A stretch of 64,000 nt of DNA from Cycas panzhihuaensis (Eukaryota > Cycadophyta), in contig CM041465.1 in assembly GCA_023213395.1 (NCBI GenBank), forward strand, positions 243,481,741 to 243,545,740. Direction: 5' to 3'. This document shows, one piece after another, positions 24,401-37,723 of the stretch. Made by a program: the position numbers and the translations under genes. How positions within the stretch are numbered: position 1 is the stretch's first letter; each line of letters begins with the position of its first letter. The notes below the pieces were generated by a model. It saw nothing but the letters and a program-made list of their open reading frames with translations, was not told the origin of the DNA and searched no databases.

Positions 24401-26320
24401 TGACACTACTAAATTATGGGAAATATTAGCCTCCTTAGTAGTAAAACCTCTTTAGATAATGGTTCTAAGATGATGAATTCTATTAATAATGCCTTATATA
24501 GATTATGCATGTATCTAAAAAAATAAAAGGGGAAGAAAATTTTCCATAGTTTAGCCTCCTCAATAGGTGTTTAGAGAATGTTACCCTTAGTTTAACCTTG
24601 CCAATAAGGACTTTAAAGATGTGTTAATTAGGGTGGAGGATTGGTTAGTTACATAATTGATCTAAGATAAGCCAACTAATATGAAAAATCTAGATAAATA
24701 TAAATGGGCCCTTATAATTTATCCTCTTTAAGGGCTATCTTTTTAAGTATTCTTAGGTGTCTAAGGGTCTACCTCAATAATTGAGAAGAGTTGGGCATGA
24801 TAGCTAATTATTTAGACTTAAAATCCAAAGATCTTAGGTAGAAGAGGAGGTGACTCGAATCCCTAAAGTTTTTAGACTTGAAAGTCTAAGATGATCGCCA
24901 TAGTTTAGCCTCATTAGTGATTATTCGTCAAAGACAAGAGTTATTTAGGACCATCTTGGAGCTAACTTTTTTTTATTTTTTTGTATTTTCTTATTTTAAT
25001 AAAATGATAAGATGAGGAGAAAAGATTTAAAACAAATATGATAAAAGAAAGTTCATATGAAAGAGAACATTGGGAATTATCCCTTTGAATAATATTTATA
25101 AATTAGTTATAGTTTAGATTCTTAGTGGACTATTATTTTTTAGGAATTTTTATTTTTATATATTTTTTTGTATTTTTTATTATTTTAATATAGTGAAATA
25201 TTAGGGAAAGAAAGAGAGTAAAATAAATGAACTAAGAAAAGTAACTGAAATGTTAATAACAAAAATGGAAAAGAGCTAAATTGGGGATGTCATAGGGGGT
25301 TGATCCCTTTGGAAGGCCATAGTTGGGTTAAATATTTACAAATTTATAATATAGTTTAGGCTTATGTTTGAAGCATAAAGTAATTTACCATCATTTCAAA
25401 GAACTACTAGGGATCAAAGATGAAGCTATAATATTATTCCAACCTCATCAATAGGCTCAATAGCCCAAGGGCATTACCATAATTTAGCCTCTTTAGTAAG
25501 TATCCCTTAGAGGTAAAGATGAGAAAATTGGCCTATAGGATTAGCTTTATTAGTGGGCTTGAGAACCCTAAAGAGAATTACTTACTTGTGGTAGGTGATA
25601 CTCAAATATAAAACTGACAAGCTAGTTAATCTCAGTGTTATGTCTATGTGGGATGTGTTGGATTGATACTAATGAAAACTGTGACTAAACCATCCTAACT
25701 TGGTTAGCATAAGTATGCAGTTGAGGGTAGTGGATTTGATAGACTTGCATAAGCTAGCAAATAACTAGTTGAAAATCAAAAAATAATAGAATGGGGCCAC
25801 AATAGACCTATAATATATTAGTCAAATCCTTAATGATAACAATGTACTCAATAATGTTGTTGGTTGTTATAAGCAAATAAACTCTAGAGTAAATCAAGAC
25901 ATGTATTAATTAGTATTAGATGGTCCAATCTATAATTGGTGTATATGAACAATGCCATGGGGAAATAAAATCACAACTCAAAGATAAATTGATGAAAGGG
26001 GGGAACAAAGTAAGAATCAATTGACATGGCTAGGTTTAAGGTTTGTGTGCTTACTTTAACTCTAAAAGTAGGTTAAAACATGGATCATATAAATAGCTTA
26101 GTATCACTATCGTTATAAGTTTCGATAAAATTTTTATCATAGTTGAGGTCATGGTGGATCCAAATAATTGGATTCAAAGGTCCTAAATGACCCACATATC
26201 TAGACCCAAACTATGAATTACAGTTGGAAATAAAGCTAACATATGACTTACCCTAGATACCAAGAAGGTGGAAATAGGTTTATGTATAAATTTACAACAC
26301 TATTTATTTGTATTTTTATT

Positions 26321-26351
<31 letters not shown>

Positions 26352-27500
26352 ATTTTTTTATTTTTTAATATGAAAATGTACTGCAAGTGATAAACTGACT
26401 CATGGAGGACTAAGTAAACCAATAAATGATAGCTTGTTTTAACATAATAAGGCCACATAATATCTAAGGATCTATTTATGAGGGATGAACCATTAAGAGG
26501 TCTCGTGTAATTCATATGAATTGTCTTTGGGCACTTTCATATGGGACATGAATAAAAAAGAGGAATTAAAAAAGGCTATTATAATATATTGGGCCATCTT
26601 CTAGAATAAGGATCAAGTTAGGCTACTATTAGAAGGTGCATTATAAAATGAAACTACTAGGAGATCAAGCTACAAGTTGTAAAAGTGGTTTGCTTATGGG
26701 GTAGTTTGTTGTATAAGAAAATAAAAAATGGGTGAGTACAGATAGCCTATAAAGGGCAAGTGTTAGATAGAAAGGGTACTCATAAAAGAGGATTACTCGA
26801 AATAAATTTTGACACTATGGATTCATGATTTAACACACTAATAATAATGGCTAATGTTCAATTGAAAATCAAATTTAAGGGGATGGCCTACACAAGGTTT
26901 TTTAGTGAATAGGACCCTGATGAGGCCTTAATTTATGGCTAAGTTAAGATAAATTAGTACCTTAGTGACCAAAGATAGGCCAACACTAGATTAGATAGAG
27001 ATTTTTTTTAATTTTGATATTAGTTTATTATTATTAGTCTTTTTATTTTTTCAATCTTCTAGTGGTACTGTGAGGTTCTAGTTGACACCACGAAGCTCTT
27101 AGCAGTGTTGTAGTAAATTTTGTTCTATAATGGGATAGCCTAAAAACTTTGTAGGATGATATATTTTACCTAGCTTTTCAAGTTTTACATCAAATTTAGC
27201 TAAGTTTGGCATTGTACTACTAACTAATGAGTTGATACGACTAGGGAATGATTGTAACGTGGTTGTTGACCCACTCAAAACATAATTGTAGTTAGTTGTG
27301 ATGTGTTTCATGGTTAAATGGATAGGGAATTAGTGTAATAGGATGTTAGTCATATTTAGTTGCACACGATGCAATTGAAAAAATAGTTTATCTTTAGTTT
27401 CAGAGTTTAACAAAATAGAAAACTCTATACAAATATATATATTTTTAGGTTTTATAGTTTTCAGAAATTTTTATTTTAGTTTTTGGGAATAATATTTACA
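24401..27500. other. AT-rich region with a recurring ATAGTTTAGCCTC-like motif
   Basis: There are no genes. A motif close to CATAGTTTAGCCTC followed by T/A-rich sequence recurs at about 24545, 24899 and 25478. Weaker forms occur at 25105 and 25360, and related forms continue in 27650-27881. An AC/AT microsatellite lies at 26321-26351. This may be a very old dispersed or tandem repeat. Confidence 0.5.
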
Positions 27501-27881
27501 ATTGTTAATTTATACTCTTAATGGAGTATAAGTTAGTGTATACTCATAGAGGAGTGTCATGCCCTAACGGGGATTGCCTAAAGGAGGAGAGGGGGCCAAT
27601 CATGATAGAGCAACATGTTCCATGATAGGCATGAAACATGATGATACTTTATAGATCATAGTTTATTCTCATTATAGAGGGAGTATAGTTTATGCTCTTT
27701 TTAGAGCATGCATAATAGTTTGTATTCATTTTGGAGTGAAAATTAATTTAAGCTCTTTTCAAAGTATATTAACTATTTAAACTCAAGTTGAAGCATGATG
27801 TACCATAATAGGCATAAATTTTGGGTATGTCGTAATAGGCATAAAAGCATAACAACTTTTCATGGATTATAGTTTAGGCTC
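27500..27881. repeat. Cluster of degenerate ~30-bp palindromic repeat units
   Basis: Successive units have the shape TAGTTTATNCTC followed by a T-rich spacer and GAGNATA. Examples are TATACTCTTAATGGAGTATA near 27512, ATGCTCTTTTTAGAGCAT near 27691 and ATTCATTTTGGAGTGAA near 27725. The last unit ends at the edge of LTR H. A longer companion repeat with ATAATAGGCATAAA occurs at about 27805 and 27833. Confidence 0.55.
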
Positions 27882-28768
27882 TGGAATCATGTCTATAGGA
27901 TGGTAACTACACTTGGTTAGGATTAGGACTATTAACAAAAGGATCCGTAGTGAAGGGATCAATCCAACAAGTGAAAGGAAGCACGCACACAAGGAGTCTA
28001 TGAGTTAGAATATAGGTTTGGGACCCATGAATGGCACACAACCTCCTCTAGGTAACTTAGCTTTAGATTTTGGAGGGTAACACAAGTGAGGGATATCCTT
28101 AGTTTCCCAAGTAACCTCAAAATATGGGGTCTTCCCACCTTTGGATGGCTAGAAGAGCAAGGTAAGACTCAACGAGGAAGTAGGTCCTTATGTAGGTAGG
28201 ATGTATGTAGGTAAGTGGTAGGAGGTACTCATTCGTAAGGGTGGTGTTGGGCAACCACCCTATGCACGAAGCCAACCCAAAAGGGGGAGTGACATGGTTA
28301 TCAAGTTGGCATAGGTATGATGGGGTTAAAGGAGGAGGTTTAAGGAGATGAGTCCTCCTCGAACTAACCCACTTAAGGGGAGTGCTAGAGGAACAAAGAA
28401 CGGTGGTAGAAGAAGTTCCCACCACCCTATGTGTGAGAAAGTCTACCTCCTATGTGCAATAGTGAAATGGTGACTAATCTTTTATGTATGCAAATAATAG
28501 GTAAATGAAGCATATATATATAAAAGATGATAAATATACTTTCTCTCATTTTCTCTCTAACATGAATCCTCGCTCTCTTTTTTACTTTAAGCAAGGGAAA
28601 GGGGAAGAAAAAGAAACAAACCAATCTATCACACAAAATGTATGGCAATGATGTAAACCCTAGGGGTTTGTATGTAATTAAATAGAAAGAGGAAAGGGGA
28701 TATCTCCTATTGAATGCTCTTTCACAAAGTGTAAACTAATGTGCAAATGAATGATGCAAGTTAGTTCC
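27882..28768 (-). repeat. LTR H, 3' part (minus strand), left of the O insertion
   Basis: On the minus strand this continues, after the inserted element O, the LTR sequence found at 59426-60242. It aligns with the second half of the O LTR (compare 58690-59425), including GAGAGAAAGTATATTTAT. It ends at 27882 in GATTCCA, the same terminus as the O LTR. The sequence beyond 27882 does not resemble the post-LTR leader of this family, so H is a 3' LTR or solo LTR. The frames at 28117-28425 and 28427-28648 lie inside it and are not genes. Confidence 0.85.
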
Positions 28769-31623
28769 TATTTCCTGACTCCTAGGAATGGGTTCTTGGC
28801 AAGTCAACTCAAGTAAGTACAGGTATGTTTCGATCCTTTGCCTTTACTACTTCTTCAAAAAGGTAGATAGAAGCATCATCTCCTTGCATAGCTGACTGAC
28901 ATATTTGAGTGATCATCTTGCACCTGTTGCTTGATCATGCTGCTTGTTATTCTCTTAGCCTATGACGATTAGTGGGACACGCATCCCCATGGCACTCCAC
29001 AACCCTCTTATGCACCTCCACATTATCCTAAGTACTAATTGACCCATGTGATCCGTCACACCCTGTGCCATATCACAACCCTTAGCAACCTACTGAGTGT
29101 GATTGGTTTATCCTTATGCTAGTTATTGGTTTCCTGGGGTATCCTCTTTAAGGCTCCTAGGCATCCTTCTTTTGGCTTATTTTAGTCTCTGTCACTGCAT
29201 CGCAACAAATGTTGCAGTACCATGGTAAACTTCGTGGTACCACAAAGTTTGTCACGAGGCATCTATCATAACTTATTTTTCAAAATATGCCATGGAAAAT
29301 TTTAGATTTTTTATGAAATTGCCACATGGCTTCGACACCTCTTGAGCCTTACTTCAACCCTAATTGCCCACTCAGGCTAGGGTTAGGTATAAAGCCTAAA
29401 ACAACCTCATTTTCCCATTCTTCTTCCACCTTCCTTGCTCTCTTCTCTCTCTTTTAGAGGAGTTTTTGGCAGGAGCACCCTGCAACATTCAAGTTCCCTA
29501 TGTTCCAGCCTAAGGTCCACCCATTGTAGCTCTGATCTACAGTAACAAGCTCACCAAATAATGCCTCCAAGTAAGGATTCATGCCCAAGTTTGGCCTCCA
29601 TAACCTTCCTATAGGTTTCAACAAGTGTGCTTCCATTGTAGCACCTTCCAAAGGATATCTTGTAAGCATACCAGACTTGCCATTTTCTATTGTCTTCAGA
29701 GGGAGATCTTCCTCCTACGTAGCCCAGTAGGTATTATCCATTATTGTTCCATAACTTTCCTTGGGTTTGTCTTGTAAAAGGTTAGGTCTTTGAGCACATC
29801 ATTCCTTTCCTTGTTTTCTTTGTTGTATACAGAAGGTATTCCTCCATTTCTTATCTTCTTGCCCTCCTAATCTCCCTATCATCTCCTATTTTTTTTCCAA
29901 GAAGGCTACAAGAGAGGACCCATAAAGAGTGAGAGAAAGGATCCAAGGTGGGATCCGTACCTATTAGGCCTGCTCTTCAAGGGCAAACCCCTTCTCCTCT
30001 TTCCTCTCCTTCACTTGTGCCTCCCTTGGGTCACCGGGGAATCTTTGGGATTTGGCCTATGCTAGATTTCAGCATATGTAGCCTTTGTTATGCTATTTCT
30101 AGGCCTGCATGCCTCTTTCGGGTAGCTCTTCCATCCCCAAATGATATCCTCTATCCATTCTAGATCCTGGCATAAACAATGTTTAAATTTGATGCACATA
30201 ACATACTTGCAACATAGGAAACTTTCATAAATCCCGTAGTGTTTGCTTCCTTTACTGTCCACTACCAATAAGCTATCCTAATTTGTTGTACCTTGTGTTT
30301 AAGGGTAGCATGGAGGTGTACTTGCTGGAGGGTTTACCATTCCAAGGTTGACCTCCCCTTGCCTTGGCATGTGTTGTTGGTTTTTTTGAGAGACTGTAGA
30401 GTCACTTTTGGTGGAAGATTACCTAACTTGCAACATTTTAACTTTTTTTACTATCACATATATACATATATATAATTACTTTGTAGCCTAAAAATCCCTT
30501 GGAAAGGGCAAATAACTTTGTGATTATAGGTTTGCTACACTATTTATGGAGTAAGGTAAGTAGCAACAATCTAGGTATATTCATTGGCCCTCTTTCCTTT
30601 GGTTGCTCTACTCTTTCATAGTTCCTTTTTCCTTTGCATTTTCTTGCTCCTTTCGTTTCATTTTTTGGGGAGGTAAGGAAACCCCTATGCTGCTCATGCT
30701 ACAAGAAAAGAGAGAAGAGGAAGTAGGCATAGCACAAGGTGAAGATCACATTTCAGCTACATCATTTTTCTAGGTACGTTACTCTCATTTCGTAGGTCTT
30801 TTCATGTTTCCTTTAGCTTGTATGCTTACATAAAAGACATAAGGAAATAAAGTAAAAAGGAACCACTATCATAATTATCTTGTACATTAGTTCACATTGT
30901 AGGAAAGAGAATTTATTGAGGATTACCCCCTTCCCTCTTTCTCCCAATTACATTGTCGTGCATGTTGTATGATACCTTGGTTTATTTCTTTGCTTCTCTT
31001 TCCCTTGTTTGAAACGAAATGAGAGTGTTGATCTACTTTTGAGAGAGAAAGTATATTTATTGTTCTTTACACCTATATGCTTAGTTTACCTCTCATTTGC
31101 ACACATACGACTAGTCTTTGTTCCATTGTGCCTATAGAGACTAGGAACCCCCTTCGTATATAGAGTAGCAGGAACTCTTTCCACTACCACTCTTTATCCA
31201 TCCAACTTTCTTGCTAAGTGGATTATTTCTTAGAGGATCCATTCCCTAAGATATTTTTTTCTTTCCTTATTGTACCTACATATACTTCACTTATGTCCTT
31301 TATCTTTCTTTCCATGAGGGCCTGCTCCCTTGTTGGGTCTTGCCTTCCTCTTCCGACCATCCAAGGGTGGGAAGACCCTTTCTTTGAGGTTACTCAGGCA
31401 ACCGAGGACATCTCTCACCTATGCTCCCCTTCAAAGTCAAAAGGCAAGTTACTTTGAGGAAGTTGTGCACCATTCGTGGGTCTCAAACTTGTGTTCTGAT
31501 GCACAGATGCCCTATGTGGGTGCTTCCTTACACTTGTTGGTTTGATCCCTTTACCTCAGAGCCTTCCATCAATTGTCTTAATTCCAACTAGGTGTAGTTA
31601 CCATCCCCATAGATGCGATTGAA
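28769..31623 (+). repeat. 5' LTR of element O (about 2855 bp)
   Basis: It starts TATTTCCTGACTCC (TG decayed to TA) after the duplication GTTCC and ends near 31623, where homology to the 3' LTR stops. The small frames inside it (for example 29454-29669, 29948-30163 and 31218-31457) recur as degenerate counterparts in the 3' LTR and are not genes. Confidence 0.9.
29388..29393 (+). promoter_or_regulatory. TATA box of the O 5' LTR
   Basis: TATAAA follows GGGTTAGG and precedes a pyrimidine-rich stretch. The same box is at 57215-57220 in the 3' LTR. It lies about 620 bp into the LTR, so the presumed transcript start leaves a long R-U5 of some 2.2 kb. This is inferred from sequence only. Confidence 0.6.
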
Positions 31624-31783
31624 ATGACAACCATACTAGGTACTAACCAGTAAGGGAATTAGTCTTTCTCCTTTTTCTGTTGCTGCTACTACCTCTTGGT
31701 AGCTTTCCATTTTCTTGTTAGGTAGCCCCCAATACATACACTACATTGTTCCTCTCTTCTTCCAGCACATAGGTAGGACATAT

Positions 31784-34140
31784 ATGCGATTATTCTCATA
31801 TTGCTTACAAGGCCTATCTCCATTATTAGAAGAGCCCTTATATCATTCCCTTCCCATATTAGATCCTGATCCGATTATAGAGGGATCTCTTTCAGATTGG
31901 GCATACCATAACTACGTGTCTGATTCCCTAGAGCCACCTACTTCCTTCTAAGGGTCCACCCAAGGATGTAAAGACCCCATTTATTATCTGGGTGACCAAC
32001 CACACCCTTAGTCTCACCATTCTTCTATTCACATAGTAGAACCTTCATCGCCTTTAGAGTTTCACCACCCCCATGGTGATTCTTATGAGGACCATCTTAT
32101 GGGGTCTACTTCGTATGAGGCTCCTTCCACCTCCTATGATTAGGAAGATACCCCTCCTATTGATGTAGTAGAAGCCTTGAGCTAATGTTTCCATGTTGTC
32201 TGTCTCCAACCACACCCAAAGTGGTTTGAGAACATCTTACGAAGTGTTGTACCATCTTCTTCTATATCCCCTTCACCTCGCTCATCTCGTTCAGCCACTT
32301 TACCCACGATGAGCCTACCTTTTACATCTTCTCCATCTCCCCATGGTATATGTTCCTTGGGGACTACTTAGGGGATGTCATCTTCCCAACTTGGGTTAAG
32401 CATGCCCCTGGCTAGTCAAACCACTAGTCCACCTCCCACCATTGTCTATCCACCCACTAGACCTAGGGGACCCACATGTCCCCCTACTTCTAATCATGTG
32501 GGGTCTGTCCCCACATAATCCCAATACCAACTTAGGGACCCTTCTCTCTACCTACTTCCCAGTTACACTACTCAACCGTGGGGGCATGGTAAAGGGAATT
32601 CCCTACCTACTTATGAGGTGGACCCTCTACATCCTTGTGGGATCGCACCACCCACGGGCAACCCATATGGGTATAATTTAGTTCCTCACCCCTCCTTTCT
32701 GTCATCTTGTGTGGCACCTTATATCGTGGATTTGCAGGGAGGCCCAACTCCTTCCCAAGGCTCATTCCCTCAAGCTCCTTTCCAATAAGGAGCACTCTCT
32801 CTAGGAGGGATGGGTACATCATACCTATCTACTCCCATGCAAGTTTCTTCGAATATGGGATTCATGCCTCTTCACCCAGCGATAGGAGGATAACATCCCC
32901 TTTTGAACCAAATGCTCCAAGGAGGATTTGGCTAAACCTACCCACCATCATTTCTAGCTTCTATTAACCTTATGGTCTAGTCAAGGGTATGCCCCTTTAT
33001 GGACTATCAGTCAACCCCATTATTTATTGAGGCGCTAAGAACTAACTTACTACCTTACCCCCCTGAAGTCCCTAAATTTGATGGGACTTCATCACAAGAC
33101 CTAGCGGAGCATGTTCATAACTTCTCTATGGCATGTATTGACTATTGGGCTTATGACCACATCCTCATAAAACTATTTCCATGGTCTCTTCAAGGCGATG
33201 CCCTCAAATGATTTTATCGCCTATCCATGCATTCTATCTTCTCATTCCAGTAGCTCGTTGATGAGTTTGTCAACTACTTTGATGTGGATCGCCCATTTGA
33301 GAGTGGAATGACATCCCTTCTGTCGCTTAAACAAGGTCATGATAAAATGAATCGTGACTTTGTGTGGCGTTTCCATGACCTTCTTCATTCCACTAAGGAT
33401 ACTTTACCCAAGGAGTTGAAGAGGGACCTTTTTGTCAATGCCCTTCATCTAGAAGTTCACATAGAAGTCCTCAAGATGGGGGCAACTACGTGTGACTTTG
33501 CTATAGTGGAGTGCTTGGCACTCAAGGCCATTAAGATCTAGGCTAGACTTAAGAAGCCTCTAAAGTCCTCACAGTGACGTAAGGCACCACCACCATCAAA
33601 AGAAACCAAAACCCAATAACCCACTAGGTCTTCCTCCTATTCCACTGAGAAGACCCTAGACCCTCTCACTTCAGTCATACATTTATTTAAACGTACTATG
33701 AAGGAGCTTAAGCTCCATGCTTCTTCATCTCCCACGTCTAATAATCCAGTTCACTAGGCTTCCCAAGCCACTCCCTCTGATGGTGGTAACACCCAGTCCT
33801 CTTAAGTGAGGAAACCTGACTCCTCCCTTGAGAATAAGTGGTGCTCTATCCATGGAGAGTGCTTCCACAATGATTCACAACATAGCATCCTAAGGCTTCC
33901 CCACAATGTGACTCTTCCTTTAAACAAGCATCTAGGCCCAACCTAGACCAGCCCGTCCATAGAGATCCCTTCCCCAAACATGGGGAACATGATCGCAAAC
34001 CCCAACAGAAGAATAATCAAAATTGAGAGAGGTCTCTAAACCCTCGCTCTTCCTAAGCCAAAGGGAAGGGTGCGAGGAATTTGTCCTCTTCTTTAGGTTC
34101 CTCTAACTAACATACCCCATTCACCTTTGTGATCCTGGAA
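31784..34140 (+). pseudogene. gag: gag of element O, with many stops
   Basis: I set the start at ATG 31784, whose M-R-L-F-S context matches A and I. The frame can be followed through a Pro/Ser-rich N-terminal half to the capsid-like gag domain. That domain sits at about 32999-33541, with open pieces containing VPKFDGTSSQDLAEHVHNFS and LKQGHDKMNRDFVWRFHDLL. The zinc knuckle is at about 33838-33880 (WCSIHGECFH), but the final Cys is lost (His at that place). Most breaks are single-codon stops of the CAG/TGG-to-TAG kind. Gag would form the particle that packages element RNA; this copy cannot make full-length Gag. Confidence 0.85.
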
Positions 34141-34162
34141 TAAGGGAAAGAAGGTCATTCAA

Positions 34163-35039
34163 TTGCTTGAGACCACCCCATTATATACCTTAACCTGGTC
34201 TCAAGCAATCAAAGAGGCAAACAGTGCCTCTTCATCTGCATCTCACCTTGATTCTCTTCCAAAAACTTCTCTTCTGGAAGCCCCCACACTCCCCAAGACC
34301 ATTCCTGTGTGCCTCAATTGTTATGACTTTCAAAGGGCTCTTCCCCAACCCACTACAAAGGGGAAGCCTTTCTCTGTCATTGATGTGCTTCATACCGTGG
34401 CTGCTAGAATGTCCATAATGGACATCTTGAGGAGTTACCCTGAACAATGCACATTACTATTGGAGGCTTTAGGATTAGGTGACATACCCATTCATGCCTT
34501 GGGAGTCACCCCGAGTTATGAGCCTATCATTTCCTTTGATCTTAAGGATCTTCCCTATGCTAGCAAAGGGGACTGCCAATGGCATTTCCCTTTCATTATT
34601 ACCATCGATACTCTGGATTACACTCTATATAGAACTATTATCAACAATGGTTCTTCTATTAATTCCATGCCCTTGCATGTTATGCAAGAGCTCGACATAT
34701 CAGCTTTAGAACCAGTTCCATGTTGGTGCCAAGGCTATGATGGTAGTGAAAGACACCCTTGGGATCGGTGTCTATCTCGCTTACTCTTGAGGACAAGACT
34801 ATCCTTACTAATGTTGTAGTCCTCAATGTTGAAATTGACTACAATTTGTTGTTAGGATGTTTATGGCTCGATCAGATAGGAGCCATGTGCTCATCCTGTT
34901 GGGGCAACTTAAATTCGTCCACGACGGGTGAATGAGAGTTGTCTTCCCAGAGCTTCCTCCCATTAAACAACCATGTCAATCCTGCTAAGCAGGTAATGGC
35001 CAAATGAAAGGTAACAAAGGCCTTTCTACCCATGCCTTG
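34163..35039 (+). pseudogene. pol: pol 5' part of element O: protease region, cut by element I
   Basis: A 218-codon open frame (34163-34819) continues the gag-to-protease linker. It contains the retropepsin-like segment around 34630-34710, reading IINNGSSINSMPLHVMQELD. The catalytic D-x-G is N-N-G here, while element I keeps D-N-G-S, so the Asp is lost in O. Downstream, frames are broken until the reading is cut at 35039, where element I begins; homology resumes at 48224. The protease would cleave the polyprotein inside the particle. Confidence 0.8.
35035..35039. repeat. Target-site duplication CCTTG, left of element I
   Basis: CCTTG here is repeated at 48219-48223. Removing I plus one copy makes the pol sequence of O continuous and alignable to the pol of I near 40800. 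Confidence 0.93.
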
Positions 35040-37559
35040 TGTTTCCCGGCTTCCGGGAATGGATACGGAATCACCGACTCAGGTAAGTGCAGGTATGTCT
35101 CTAGCATTATCATCACTTTTATGTCTTGATTATGCCTTACATATTTGCATGCGTATGACTTTGTGGGCGGCACGGTCGTCGTCCACACCTATGTTTAGCC
35201 TATGACGACTATAGCGGGGCACACTCTTAGCGAGTGTGGCACCTTGGTGACCGTTACTTCCCGTGATCCGCCTCCTCTCCTGGACCCACTGTGTTTGCGC
35301 CACCTCCACCCGTGTGATGTCTCATCGTCGCTTGGTTAGCTTGCCACCTCATTTGGGGCCTATTTCGCCTCCCTGGGCCCGTTTCTTGGCTTGTTTGCTC
35401 CGGGTGGGTGTTTTAGTTGTCCTTTAGCCTTTTCTCTTGCCCCGACTGGACGGTTGGCGGGCCCCATTTGTGTCTCTGGTGCATACTGGCCGTAATCTTG
35501 GCATCGTGATCTTGCAGATCATTGGAATTTTCAGCATCATTGAATATTCATGATCTGCTAAAATTTCCGCAGACGACTGCTCTGTTTGTTTTTAAAATCC
35601 GTGGCGATTTCGCATTTATTGCGAAACCGCCACGTGGTTCGCGCTTTTTCCCTTCCAAAGTGCCCTATTCGCGTACTTTAGGGTTTTGCTTTAGTACTTA
35701 AGCATCTTTTGGGACTTTTGGATCTTTTACTCACTTTTGGAAGTTACTCTCAAGAAAACTCTCTCTTGCTCTGCTTTCTGCCGTCACTGCAAACCTGACT
35801 GCACTCTTCATACAAATACCACTCTCCTACTCGGTTGAAACATTCTCTCAACCCCTCAAGCGCCTGAGAGGGCTCCTTTGAAGTGGTTTCTAGCCTCTAT
35901 CCAGCACCCATGAGCCCCACGTTTGCGTGTGTTCTCCATCATACTGTAGCGTGGTCTCAAACACCGCTCTGCTCAGATCTGGGCTATTTTTCCAGCCCTC
36001 CTTCATTGTCCTTTGGTGAGGCAAGCCCTTGCCTCTTCCTCCTGTGTACTCCTTACTTTTGTTAAGTTCTTTGCAATATTCTTGCTCCAGCTCATTTGTT
36101 CATGTTTGTTGCTTGAAGTTTGATCCTCTTTCCTTTGTGAGGATCTTTGTTCCACTTTCTCTTGTCTCTTACTGCGTTCTTTGTCCAAAGCGGGCGTGAG
36201 GGGTTGCATAGGCTTTGGGAGAGGAGCTGGGTGGATTCCGTACCACCTTCCACGCTCCCGAGGTGGCTCCAAGCCCTCCACAGCTTCCCTCTCGCCTCAT
36301 GTTGCTCTTGGCCATCTAAACAAGGGTTTAGAGACTCAGTGGTCGCCAAACCCGGTGACATCACGAGTTGCGGCACTGATTTGGGACCCTGCTCGTGTTT
36401 GGGAATCATTCGTAGTTCTCAACTACCATTCGTGGCTTTGCCTTTGCTCCCCGGTTACCCGGTTTGCTCCCCGTAGCATCCCGGTTCCCCGTGGGTGTCT
36501 TTGGGTCTTTCTTGCCCCTTCTTGCAGCCGTTTTCCAGCCTTGAGTCTTGACTTTCTCCTCGCTGCCCCGTGGCTCTTGGGGAGAGGTTTGGGCACCATT
36601 TATGCGATGTAGGCCACTCGAGGCTTACCTTGTTGTTTCCTTTCGTTTGGATCGTTCTTCTTTGGTATTTTCCTTATTGGACTAACATTGATGCATGTAC
36701 ATTTAGACTCTCGTTTATGTTGTTAGACATATATTGCTAGATCTTTGTGTTGCATATAGGTGTCTCCCCAGGAGGGAGACCGTTGTTGCTTACAGTACTC
36801 GGACGCGGAGAACGTTGCTGTTGCCCCCTTCCACCCAGAAGCGTCCCTTGCATGTGTCATATTTTATGCTATCTCATTTGCTAGTTAGCGTTTCTTTCCT
36901 TCCTTGATCGCATTTATTTTTCACTGGGAAGGTAAGGAAGCCCTGATCGCCGCCACATTTCACATCCCAGACATGCGTGAGTGGTTGGGTGCTCCTCAGG
37001 AAGGCTACGCCATCTCTCACGCTTTCGGCCGGTGCACGCTTTGTCCCCTTCGCACCCTTGCTTTTTACCTTTTATTCCTTTCCTAGTAATTAGAACATCG
37101 AAAGATTAAAAGGAAAATTGCCTTTGTATTGGTTTGCAATTTGTTTGCCTTGTTGCATGTACTTTTGCTATTCGTAGGAAAGGTTGTAGGAGTCTTCTTC
37201 TCCTTACCCTTCCTCCCTCTTCCTTAGCCAGCAGCCTTGCTTCACGCTCGTATACAGGTTAGTTTGCATAGGATTGTTCTTGGCCTATCCTTGTTAGGTT
37301 CTTTCTCTCTCCTTCCGGCCACCCAAGGGTGGAGGGGCCTACTCCTGTGTCAACCCGGGTTCGTCCCACGTATCTTCGCCTTCGCTCAAGGTGGTGAAGG
37401 GTCACCCGAGAGTAGCCATACTCCATTGCGGATCCCGAACTCGCCTCGGCCAAGACGGGCGCCTGCGTGGTAGTTGCTTGCCTTGTAGGTTCCACTTCCC
37501 ACCGCTTCGTCACCATCTCTCCCCGCCTTATCAAAGCGGTTATCCCAGTAGCTGGCCCA
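35040..37559 (+). repeat. 5' LTR of element I (about 2520 bp)
   Basis: It begins TGTTTCCCGGCTTCCGGG and ends near 37559 in GGCCCA. The left end is fixed by the target duplication, the right end by alignment to 48218. The frames inside (36003-36612 and others) recur in the 3' LTR and on the opposite strand and are not genes. Confidence 0.92.
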
Positions 37560-37723
37560 CCGCGACCATCTGGGACCGCCAAGAAGGGAGCTAGTCTCGC
37601 TCTCTCTTGGTTGGTTTCGCTACTCTGTGTGATCCTTTCTATACTGTCTCGACCTCCACGTTGGGCGCCCCAACGCGTGTTATACCATTCCTTCTCTTTC
37701 TCGACATCGTCGGCCGACCTTGC

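Noticed and set aside
28117-28648. Two minus-strand frames that could be host exons
   Set aside because: They align with LTR sequence of element O (about 58690-59425) and belong to LTR H.
36003-36612. Overlapping open frames of 92-143 codons on both strands
   Set aside because: They lie inside the 5' LTR of element I and recur, broken differently, in the 3' LTR (46698-47057). GC-rich composition explains the openness.
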